64,000 nucleotides of DNA from Amorphophallus konjac (lineage: Eukaryota; Streptophyta; Magnoliopsida; Alismatales; Araceae), in assembly GCA_022559845.1 (NCBI GenBank), contig CM040128.1:77997247-78061246 (forward strand), in the 5' to 3' direction. How positions within the stretch are numbered: the stretch's first letter is position 1; each line of letters begins with the position of its first letter. Positions 52,438-62,901 of the stretch are shown here, piece after piece. The translations under genes were made by a program, and so were the position numbers. Below the pieces are notes generated by a model. That model ran no database searches and was not told the origin of the DNA. It was given only the letters and a program-made list of their open reading frames with translations.

Positions 52438-54353
52438 TGATAAGTGCCCATTTTCTATGATAATTCATTGCATATACACCATTTTATGTGCACATAATTA
52501 GGCAATTATGTATATTTCATAGTTAACCTCAACTCCGCATATAAATTGGGCATTTCACGTAAATTGATTAATTCAGTGATATCATTTAGTAAAGTAAAGT
52601 TGAGGGCCAGGAGCATTAATTCTCCATTGCATAATCATGAGCATTTGTGATTTATGTGCACATTGTGGTAATTTTTATAGATTAAATCATAATTATGCGT
52701 GTGCAGGACACTAGAGGTAATTATAGGCAAAGTCGGGGGCAAAAGAGTCCGAAGACAAGGAAGAGAAAACCCTAGGGCGCCCTCCTCTCTCTCCGTTCAA
52801 GTTTGACCAAGTCAAATGCAGCCACCACCTATTTTTGTTGGAGGGAAAAGAAAATTCAAAATTTTGAATTAAAAGTTTGAAAAGGGGGAAATCAAGGAGG
52901 GAAAAGAAAATTCAAAATTTTGAATTCAAAGTTTGAAAAGAAGGAATTCAAAGTTTGAATTCAAAGTTTGAAAAGGAGGAAAAGGACATTCAATGTTTGA
53001 AAAGGAGATTCAAAGTTGGAAAATGAAGAGGATCTTGACCAAAAAGGAAGGGGGGTGCCCATCTTATCTCCCTCCCTCATTCATCTCATTCTCCATCTAT
53101 CCTAGCCCTCCACCTCTATCAAACTTGATCTCCACCATCCATTTGACATGTTCTCCCTATAAATATCTCATGTCAAGGAGGAGAAAGGGAGTTCTTCTTT
53201 TGCCAATTTTCACCCTTTCTCTCCTAACCTTAGGCCGTCGATTTTCTTCCCATTCTACTTCTCTTCTCCTCTTGATTTCTTCACGAAAGTTCTTTGTTTT
53301 TAAATGATATACAACTTCTTCTTCTGCATCATCTTCTAATTCCTTCTGGTTTTCAAGTTATTTTATATTTTCACTGTTCTATCCTATGCAATCGTGGACA
53401 TCATTCTTCTCTATTCTTACCTATTTTGCTCCTTCCTCCGTCCCTCTTCACATCTTACTTTCTTCATGAAAGTTATTTTTTTTCAAATTCTCTACAACTT
53501 CTTCTTGTGCATCATCTTTTAATTCCTTTTGGTTTTCAAGTTATGTTCGACTTTTCAATGCTCTATCTCTGATTTTTACTATTCACATTAAAAAACCTTC
53601 TTCTTCTTCTTCTTCCATCTAAGGTAGGTTGCCTTAGGTACTCTCTCCTTCATCACCATCCCCTTCTCTTATAAAGCATTGCCATCTCCCTTAACTTCAC
53701 CTTGACCTCTCCCTTCCTCTTCTTAGATCTCTCTCCTCACCCCATACATTCTCCTCCAAGAGTGGCTTCAACGACGAAGGTGACTTCCTCCCGGTGTAGA
53801 CGACATCTTCCGCGAGGTGATTCGTGATCCAAGGCCAAGGGAGAACGGCGCCGTCATCACCGTTACTGCTACCTTCTCCAAACTTTAAACTCCAGGCTTT
53901 TCTTATTTTTATTACTTTTGTGTCATTTCACTTTATTGTAATCTCATTGCGTCATTAGTGTAATTTTGTTTCGCATTTTATGTACTCTTTATTTTAAGTT
54001 AAAGAAAGGAATTGTTCTTTTGATCTAGTTCTTGCTCTTCTTCTCTCTCTACCTCCTTCTTCTATCTCTTCTTTCCACTTCATGCAATTATTTTCTATAG
54101 CATAGGTGGATAGTCATAGGCATTTTTAATTAATTGTTAGAATTATTCTTTGTTTCATCACTTTTCTTCAAGCAATCAAATCATAAATATTTTCCAAAGG
54201 AGTCCCAGGTTTTTAACTTTAAAAATCTCTTCTTCCCTGTGGATTCGACCCGTGCTTGCCATAGTACCGCATTCTCTTTTGATCATTTTGTGCGAGTTCG
54301 GTTTTAAGATTGTTAGCGCGCGTGTAGTAACGACATACACTTCCGCGTCATCA
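52438..54353 (+). mobile_element. Solo LTR 'G' (Tat/Athila-like)
   Basis: 1916 bp, TGATAAGTGCCC...CGCGTCATCA. Perfect target duplication TCGGA (52433-52437 and 54354-54358). TATAAATA at 53158. The CCCTGTGGATTCGACCC phrase near 54236 is common at LTR ends of Tat/Athila-type elements. Carries palindromic repeats at 52850-53020. Confidence 0.88.
52850..53020 (+). repeat. AATTCAAAATTTTGAATT palindromes and TTCAAAGTTTGAAAAGG repeats in G
   Basis: The palindrome ATTCAAAATTTTGAAT occurs twice (near 52853 and 52909), interleaved with at least six copies of [A/T]TCAAAGTTTGAA or variants, 140-300 bp upstream of the TATA. Confidence 0.85.
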
Positions 54354-56714
54354 TCGGAGTGCGTGCTCTGGTCAAGAATTATGCTCGAGCGAGCGGAGGA
54401 TCTTCCGGATGAGCTGCTGATTGTCGAGCCTGATGTTCTTGTCATGCTCTGTGGCATCAGAAATGACATGTCGGTCCCGGTTGTCTTTGTGGATTTTGAT
54501 GCAGGATTGGGCAAAGATGTCCCAGTAAGTTCTTGCTCCGGCGCTTCTGCGTATGAATGGGTTGTGTTCGCCCTGGGTTTGGTTTGAGATGTGAAGGTTC
54601 CGTGGCGAGTTAGGGACACAAGGATGAGCGTTGGCGGTTGCCAATTATGGATCGTGTTGCGGCTCTTGGCGTGGTGTGTTGCGGTTCAAGGAATTGCAGC
54701 AGTGGTGCATCGAGAGATGCTGTGATCGTGGTCCGACGAGACACTGGGTGAGTGTTGTCGGAGGTGCTGACCCGATGATAGTGATGATTTTTCTAATGCT
54801 GGAAGGTGATGTTCCCAGCATGTGCAAGGTGCGAGGTCAGGTCGAGCGTGGAGACCTTCCGTTGGTCGGAGGTATATTGAGTTTTCCCTTGGTGGGAGGA
54901 GATCGCGTTTTGCCAAGGTTCGTCATCTTGCATCGTGTGTTCGGATTAGTTGGCCTTCGTGTGCCATGAAGTCCGTGCGAGACGCGTCCTGTGTTTTGGC
55001 AAGATGGTTTCCTCTGAGAAGTCATGCCCATTTCTCTGGTATGTAAGGGTGCGTTGGCACTGTTCCGGAAGGACGAATGCCGGTTGGGCGGTGTTCGTGA
55101 GGAATTACGGCTGGTGTTGTGGTTCCCGATGTATTGAGGATCGGAGTCTGCGGAGTTGCAGAAGATTGCAGGGATGGAGGATCCTGAGTCATCTGTGTTG
55201 GCTGTGCGCGTGGATCAGAGTGCGCAGCGGATGACTGGTGGGCCCATAACCGACAGGTCCAAAATCGTAGCATTGGTTGCTATGGGGGGATTGCTGAAGA
55301 TGTGTAGAGCGGTAGAGGATTGGTTCCTCGGTATGAGACGTGTTGTTGCCATGTCGTTGCTCGAGGCATTATGGTTCATGGTGCTGGCAGGATGGAGAAT
55401 TGGGGAAATGTGTTGGCAAGTGCGCCGCATGAGTACCATGTTCGTGTGTTGGAAGCTGTTTCCGCGGATGAGGCTGTGTTTTTGGAGAAGTGATCTCTGA
55501 GATATTATGGGTCCCAGTTGGTAGCTGCGAACGGCTGGTCATGTTGACCGAGTGGTCGACCATGGTAAGATGTGTATTATCTGGGGACCCATGTGCATTG
55601 GTCGTGGTGTCGTCGACCAGGTGGCTGTGATAGCAAGTGGCACTTGGTTGCCTTGGAGTTGTGTGCCGTGAATCGCTCAGGTTGTGTCCCGTGGCTCTGT
55701 GATAAAAGCGGAACCGGGATTGGCAGGCGTCCAATTGGAGTAATTGAGATGAGATAAGATTTGATGAGACAGGATGGTGGACAATACTGGGTTTGGAGGT
55801 CTCTGAAGAGACATTGGTGTTGGAATGGTGGTCCTTGGTCTGTAGCCAGCACGGGATGATTCCCCTGTAAGTCTGAGTCGAGTGAGGTGAAGACCGAAGA
55901 CTCCGGGTTCTTGTCAATTGATTCTGTCGTGCTCCCCTGAGAGGGTAGAATTGCCATGGGGATCAGTTTGTGATGTGGTGTTGGTCTGTGCGAGAGTCAA
56001 CAGATGGCCTAATGGGATTAAGAATGTGCCCTTCAGACCTAGTGAAGGACCAGGAAAGAAGGAAGAAGCTGAGTAAGTCAAGGTTTCCCATTGGTGAGTG
56101 TCTGGTGATCGGTGTGTGGTCTTTCACAGACAGAAGATGTTGGTAGTTGTGCATCGAGAACGGTGAGAGCCGTGTGCAAGTGAGGCCTTTGGTGGCCGTC
56201 TCCATGATGTGCTTTTTCGGGATGGGATCTGGGCTTTGTCGAAGTTTGAGTTCTGACAGAACTGGTCCAGTGCATTTATTGGCGTTCGGCTTGCCAGGTG
56301 TGAGATGGTCCTTGACGTGGAGCTGATGGATTTGTGGCGGTCAGCTAGTCGGGAGGCTGACGTTTGTTTGGTCCGCCGAGTGTGAGATTTGATCGGTGGC
56401 TATTTCTCGTAATGAGGGTTGCGTCTCCACAGTAAGCGAGATTGTGGTAGCGGTGCTGTGAATGATTTTCGTTGTGACTGAGGTGATGCCAGACTTGTGC
56501 TTTTTTGTTATGCCTGCTTTTATGATCGATGTGTGCGGTGTGCGGAGCCAGGTGTTGTTCGTGATCAAGATCTGGCTATGTCCTTCAGGAATGATGCTTT
56601 CGTGAGAATTGAGGTTTTCTGTGCTGGGGCTCTGACAACGTTGTAAAGTGGTTGAGGTGCTCTCCCCCTGTGACTTGGTACTAGTCTTGAATTTCGAGGA
56701 TGAAATTTCTTTAT
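54354..56714 (+). other. A/B interior, part 2 (non-coding, G+T-rich)
   Basis: About 2.4 kb, visibly rich in G and T on the plus strand. Minus-strand ORFs of 90-182 codons are by-products of that skew; none shows a domain. It ends with CTTGAATTTCGAGGATGAAA and the polypurine tract. Confidence 0.75.
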
Positions 56715-56724
56715 GGGGGGAGGG
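56715..56724 (+). other. Polypurine tract of A/B
   Basis: GGGGGGAGGG directly before the 3' LTR start TGTAACACCC at 56726. Confidence 0.88.
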
Positions 56725-56725
56725 T

Positions 56726-59005
56726 TGTAACACCCTGGGTTTTTTGGATATTCTTCGGATCAGGATCCGTGGGTTTCGGATCGCTTTTGTGGGTCCCAGA
56801 TTAAGTTTTACGGTTTACGTGTATTTTTTTCTGTCGTACCTTTGGAACCCCATGTAGGGTGAATCGTTGCGTTCTCTGACTCCGGGATGTTACCACCACG
56901 TTGTGCATTTTTTGAGGATCGTGGGGAGTATTTTATCCTATTTTTTATATTTTCTGGAATTTCCAGATTTTCTATATATAAAACCTCTTTTTCTCTCTCT
57001 CCCCATCTCTCATTTCTCTCCCTCACCCTCTCTCTTCTCTCACGCTCTCTCCTCTCCCCCTCTCTCACTCTGGGCAGTCGACGGAGGCGGCGAAGGCGGG
57101 GCGGCGATGCTTGTGGGGCGTGGAGCGACGGGCACGGGACAAGGATCGCGATGGTGGAGTCGGTTCGTGGGATCGCAAGCCGTTGAGGGTTTAACAACAT
57201 TTTCTTGGCGGGTCGGCGTCCTCGGCGCGTGAAATCTTCGGTGGAGGTAGGGGGATGGTTCCCTAGCCTGGGTACTTCATTTTCCATGAGTTTGGTAGCC
57301 CGAGACGAGCTGAGTGAGTTTATTTCTCCGTCGGGGTGAAAATGTGTAATTTTGGGATGTGAGCCAAATTTTGCGATTTGATGAGGTTTTTGGGGTTTAA
57401 AGGGGTCCTCTCGGTACTAGAGAGGTTGGGGAAGGATTTCCCCTTGTTTTCCCCATCACCCGGGGGTGATTGGGGCGTGGAATGGATTTTTTTCACAGTT
57501 TTCGCCATTTTCGATCTTCAGTCGAGATCGCGACCATCACAGTGGTCGCGTTCTTCTGAGAAGGCGACGTATCGTGCCACCGTGTTTAGCGAGGAAGTTG
57601 AACAGTGAGGCGGTTGAGAATTCGCCACTCTGAAGATGCATGTTCTGAACGCGACCCAGGTGAGGGGCACGTTCTTCTTTAAGAACGTGACGCTCTGAAG
57701 TTGCACGTTCTGAACGCGACCCAGGTGAGGGGCACGTTTTTCTTTAAGAACGTGACGCTCTAAAGTTGCGCGTTCATGTCCCCTATCTTCCATGTCTTGT
57801 TTAGGCTGTCTTGAGCCCTAGGGGGACAAGGATTGTGCCCTTTATGGGTCTATGACCCCGTAGATGTCCCGGACACCCCGTGTTAGCAGTGACAGTGTTT
57901 TTGGGTGTCCGAAGGTACCGCTTCACCTTGATTAGCGTGCCCGAGGGTTTTAAGGGTTCGAGTGACCCTATTGTGTTCTGGGCTTCTGTGTTTTCGCTAG
58001 ATCGAGTCATCGTGTATCGGTATGAGTGTGGAGGGCATTCCCCGCATGGCGTGGGTTTCTCCGGAAAGTGTTTTCCAAGTGGGCCATGTGGATGGCCTTG
58101 GACTGTGAGTCTAGTCAACCAACCTGTGGCTGGAGGTTTCCCGGGTGTCCCTAGGATGAGGGATCAACTCGACGGCCCATGAGCTACCTTGGGAATCATG
58201 CTACCGTGGTTTCAGACCTAGGGATTAGGCCAGATTGACGACGCTCTGCCGTCACATGCAGCGGTCTTGACCCGAGTCGTATGACTCCAGGACCGTTGCG
58301 TTTATTAGGTCTAGTGGGCTGTCCAGAGTCTGGCGGCCTCCAGCCACCTGGTACTCTGTGTTACTCGTGATGGGTGCGTGTGTGGCTTTTCGTGTTCACG
58401 TTTAGTGACCTCCCAATCGTAGCCTTCGTACAGCACGTGTGTGCTGACCCACCCAAGAGTGGTGGAGCGGCTTACCCGAGAGAGACAGTTGTTAGGCTGG
58501 TTACCATAGGGCCCCTTCGTGCAGCCTGAGTCTGGGCTTTGGGGAAGAACTAGCTAGAGGGTCAGACCTAGGGCGCATGGTCTGTGTGTGCACACCTGGT
58601 TGGGGGCGTCAGACTTGCGCTGACGAGCGCGACCCCAACTAGTCCTTGTTCTGTGTTCCTGGTTACTTGTACGGTGTCTCGGTCTTCGCCTGGGGCATCG
58701 TAGAGAGACACTTGAGGCTGCGGACTAAATCATCAGTGGACACATCCGGCCTTGCTTCTGGTGGGTAGTGCTCCTGTCACGTGACGTGAGTTTCTCATGA
58801 GTCGAGTTTCGCTTCCCGTCTTCGAGACGTGGTTTTTCATGGAGTTCCGGGTGTTTTCCCGATGCCGAGGTCTAGGGTTTCCGGTGAGCGTCACTGAGGG
58901 TTTCCTAGCCAGCATCGTGTCCACGATAGTGAGGTCGTGATTGTGGGTTGGGCCACATGGTCTTGGAGTCGACCTTCATCTGTGAGGACATGCCTCCACG
59001 ACAAT
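56726..59005 (+). repeat. A/B 3' LTR, part 1
   Basis: Colinear with 46584-48914, TATA at 56973, anchor at 57441-57480. Only two full 65-bp units plus a partial third (57627, 57692, 57757). Interrupted at 59005 by solo LTR D. Confidence 0.92.
57627..57778 (+). repeat. 65-bp tandem hairpin repeat, A/B 3' LTR
   Basis: Two full units with hairpins plus a short partial unit; one full unit fewer than the 5' LTR. This explains most of the 90-bp LTR length difference. Confidence 0.9.
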
Positions 59006-62000
59006 TGTGACGACCCAAGATCCAGATACCGGGAAGAGCTCGATACCATTCGAATCTTGGCCCGCCGCCCACGAGCCGGGAGGGCTCGGAAGGGCTAAAA
59101 GGAGTGTGGAGGTACAAAGAAATAGGAAATAAGACAGGATAATTCAAAAATTAACAGAAATAAATAAGCAACTACTACAACAGAGTCTAGTCCAATAGAA
59201 AGTACAGTCTAAAGTAGTAAAACGTACCACATGTCAAGTGAACACTCAGCCCGGTGAGCTGGCAACTGAGAACCTCCGAACAGCACCCTCGAACCTCGAG
59301 GAAAAACTGCCGCACCTGAAAAGCAGGGATGAGTTTCCAAACAGAGACTCAGCAGGGGTCCCGTGGAACCCCAACTGGAAACAACGGCAGTAGCAGAAAA
59401 GAAAGCTACAACTATAATAGGAATAGCGAATCGGTGGCCGGTCAAAACTCGGCACTACAGCTACTCCTACTGTACCAGGAAAACACACCCCGATCTCACG
59501 GTCGGGGCTACCGAACCACACTAGTACCACTTACCGAAGTAAAAACCCACGGCAACCTTGCCGTAGAGGCATGTCTCCCAGGACACGGCCAACCTGGACA
59601 CGTTGTCCAAGGTGCAACACCGACCACCCGATCGCGGACACCGCACCAACAAGACGCAACCTCGGTAAAGCTACTAGCACCCTGGCCACTAACTCGAAAA
59701 CACCAGCCGGTCCATAAAACCACGTCTCGCAGACGGGAAACGGAACCCGGAAACATGAGAGTCACGTCTCATGTGACAGGAGTACCTGCCCACCAGAAGC
59801 AAGGCCGGATGCATCCACTAACGTCTTAGTCCGCGCCTCAGGTGTCCCCCTCAACCCCTGGTGGAATGGGGACACCGTACTAGTAACTACAAAACAAGTG
59901 ACTAGCTATGGTCGTGCTCGTTAGTGCGGGTCCAACAGCCCCCAACCACGTGTGCACACACAGACCGTGCATCTCTGGTCTGGCCCTCTGACTGATTTTC
60001 CCCTCAGTCAAACTCTGGCTGGTAGACATGGGGCCCGACGGAAACAAACCTAAAATCGTCTCTCTCTGGGGTAGCCTTGTCACCTCTCCCTGGTGGGACC
60101 ACTCGCGTGTCGGAAGGCTACGACTAGTGACGAGTCACCAATGTGACCACTCTCCAAGGAGAAACTCCGAGAAACACGCACGCACCCTGCATGAAAGTCG
60201 AGAAGGACCAAGTGGCGACGAGCCACTGGACTCTAGACGGTCCTCTAGACTCACTAAATCTAATGGTTCTTGAGTCACAAGACTCGGGGTCAAGACCGTC
60301 GTATGCAATGACGCAATGCCGTCAATCTAGCCTGATCCTTAGGTCTAAAACCACTGTAACATGAATATCGAGGCAACTCATGAGCCGCCGAGACCATTCC
60401 CTCGGGAAGGGAACTAAGAAGCTTTCCAGCCTCAGGCTGGACAGCTGGACTCACAGTCCGAGGCTACACATATGGCCCACTCGGGAACCATCTTCCGCAG
60501 AAACCCACGACATGCGGGGGAACCCCACCGCACTCACACCAATACATGGTGACTCGATCGAGCGTAACACAAAGCTCGGAACACACACACCTACGGGCAC
60601 GCTAGTTGAGGTAACATGGCACCTCCTTACACCCCAGAAACATGGACACAGAACCTACGGAGTGTCCGGGACACTCACGAGGCCGACCGTAACTCACGAA
60701 AACTACGGTCGAAGAGAAACGGGACTGCAAACCACTCGGTGCAGCCCAGAGCATGGCGGTCCAACCTTGGGCCGCTACAGGGACTCTGGCGGTCCACCCT
60801 TGGCCCGCCAGAAGATGAATCACATAGGGCCTGCCGGTCCTACCCGGACCGCTACACGGCTTCTAACGGCCCTCTGGTCCACCACAATCCCTCTGGCGGT
60901 CGAACCTACGGCCGCCAGGGGCGCAAGACTCCCAATCGGTCAAAAAGCACCTGCTCCGAGGCACAGCGATCAAAACGGAGTAGCGGTCGAAGTCTCGGCC
61001 GCCACCGAGTCTGGCGGTTTATTGTCCGGCCGCCAGACGACAGAAACCCCTGCCGAAAAAATAGTAACAAGTGGCGCACCCAGCTTAGGCCGCCAGGGTC
61101 TCTGGCGCGCCTACCATGGGCCACTAGTGAGTGTGGCGGTCTCTGGAAGGACCGCTACACTCACCCGAGAATGGGACGGCGGGAACATTCCCAAAAACCC
61201 GTTCCACGCCCCGATCATCCACAGATGATGGGGAAAACAAGGGGGAAGCTTTACCGACACCCTGAGCATGCATCTACGACCCCAAATCGGTCTGAAACGC
61301 CGCGAAACGAGAGATTCGGCTCACACCCCAAAAATATGGATTTTCCACAAAAATCTCAAATAGGCCCTCTCGGCTCACCACGGCCTACAAAATTCGTGGG
61401 AAAGGAAGAGCACGAGCTGGAGATCCATCTCCCTACCTCCACCGAAGATTTCGCGCCCCGAGGTTGCCGATCCGCGAAGAAATACCGTTTAAACCCTCGT
61501 CGGCTCGTAATCCCACGAACCGCCTCTACCATCGCGATCCTCGTCTCATGCCCGTCACTCCACGCCCCACGAGCCACGCCTCCCAGCCCTCGCCACCTCC
61601 ATCGGCCACTCGGAGTGAGAGGGGGAGAGGAGAGAACGTGAGAGAAGAGAGAGGGAGGGAAGAGAGAAATGAGAGATGGGGAGAGAGAGAAAAAGGGGTT
61701 ATATATATAGGAAAATTCAAAAATTACCAAAAATACAAAAAATAGGAAAAATCACCTCCCTGATCCTCGGAAGACGCACAATGCAGTGGTAACGTCGCGG
61801 AGTCGGAGAACGCAACGGTTCACCCTGTACGGGGTCCCGAAGGTCCGACAGACGGAAAACACGCGTAAAACCCAAAACGCAACCCGGGACCCACAAAGGC
61901 GCTCCGAAAATTCCAGAAAAATACCAGCGTGCTCCTAAGAACACCACAAACCCAAGAAAAATTCACGGGCACACCACCAACGGGTCCGACAATCTGTAAA

Positions 62001-62092
62001 AATAGTCCGAAGCTCAATCGAATAGGATCCACAACCCGCGAAAAGCGATCCGAAACTCACGGATCCAGATCCAAAAAACCCGGGGCATTACA
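59006..62092 (-). mobile_element. Solo LTR 'D' (Tekay-like family), minus orientation
   Basis: 3087 bp. On minus it starts TGTAATGCCCCGGG and ends GGGTCGTCACA. Target duplication ACAAT (59001-59005) and ACAGT (62093-62097), one transition apart. TATATATAT at 61700-61709 (minus), CT-rich tract, anchor at 61202-61245, then the TGGCGGTCC hairpin array. The two long plus-strand frames here (282 and 341 codons) are antisense by-products. Confidence 0.92.
60750..61165 (-). repeat. TGGCGGTCC hairpin array in LTR D
   Basis: About seven hairpins sharing TGGCGGTC...GACCGCCA or ...CGGCCGCCA arms, for example at 60786-60811, 60892-60918, 61011-61037 and 61133-61160. Spacing is mostly 45-110 bp. Confidence 0.88.
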
Positions 62093-62660
62093 ACAGTGGT
62101 GTCATGATGGTTACGTTGGCTACGTAACCAAGGGTGGTTTTTAGTCTAGTGGTCCCCTGATTGGGAGATCGGGGCGTGTTTTCCGGTACAGTAGGAGTAG
62201 CTGTAGAGCTGATGTTTTGTCAGTTACCGTGTTTACTGTTCCTGCTGTTATTGTTGTTCTTGCTATTGTTGCGTTCCGTGCCACCGTTGTTTACGATTGG
62301 GGTCCCGCGGGATCCCTACTGAGCCAGTGATAGGAGGCTCATCCCTACTTTTCAGGTGCGGTGGTTCTTCCTCAAGGTCTGAGGGTACTGTGCAGAGGTT
62401 CTTAGTTGCCAACTCGCTGGGCCCAATGTTCACTCGGTGTTGGGTACATTTTTTTGCCCTAGACTGTACTTTTGTTGGACTGGACCCTATTGTGGTTGTT
62501 TATTTATTTCAATTAATTGTTGAAATGTCCTACTTTATTTCCTATTTTTTTGTACCTCCATAGTCCTTTTAGCCCTTCCGAGCCCTCTGACTCGTGGGTG
62601 GCGTGCCAGGATTTGAATGGTATCGGGCCCTTCTCGGTATCCGGATCTTGGGTCATTACA
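62093..62660 (+). repeat. A/B 3' LTR, part 2
   Basis: Colinear with 51421-51982, ends GGGTCATTACA, followed by TGAAA. Confidence 0.92.
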
Positions 62661-62665
62661 TGAAA

Positions 62666-62901
62666 AGTCAGTAACAACAGTGCTAAACTAAAGCAAAGCA
62701 GTAACAGCAGGAGTAGGAACAACAACAACAACAGAAGTAATAACCACCACGAAGGAACCACGGCTGAACCGTAAACTACTCCTAACAGCAACAGAAAGGC
62801 GAACTCCGATCTCATAAAGTTGGGAGTTATCGATCCATTGTCAAATCAAGAAACCCTATTATGAAAGCCTACAGAAATAGGCAAAGGCCTTACAAAAGAC
62901 C
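62666..62901 (-). mobile_element. LTR 'E', part 2
   Basis: Continues E after the A/B insertion. It contains an AACAACAACAACAAC run, complementary in position to the TTG runs of A and C. It is cut at 62901 by LTR F and probably continues beyond the window. Confidence 0.7.

Larger units (their letters stand above)
46584..62660 (+). mobile_element. Non-coding Tekay/Del-like LTR element 'A/B' (LARD-like)
   Basis: LTRs start TGTAAC and end TTACA. Perfect target duplication TGAAA (46579-46583 and 62661-62665). Once nested solo LTRs are removed, the 5' LTR is about 2933 bp, the 3' LTR about 2843 bp and the interior about 2822 bp. It has an iMet primer site and a polypurine tract. The TTCGAGGATGAAATTTC phrase before the tract is typical of Del/Tekay chromoviruses. 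No gag or pol motif is found in any frame, so it must have moved in trans. It hosts solo LTRs C, G and D. Confidence 0.9.

Noticed and set aside
55369..55957. Minus-strand frames of 126-182 codons in the A/B interior
   Set aside because: They follow from the G+T-rich plus strand. The overlapping frames show no domain, so I do not call a gene.
60380..61641. Two long plus-strand frames (282 and 341 codons) that look like genes
   Set aside because: They run antisense through solo LTR D, across its hairpin array and TATA region. Composition is repeat-driven and no domain is visible.
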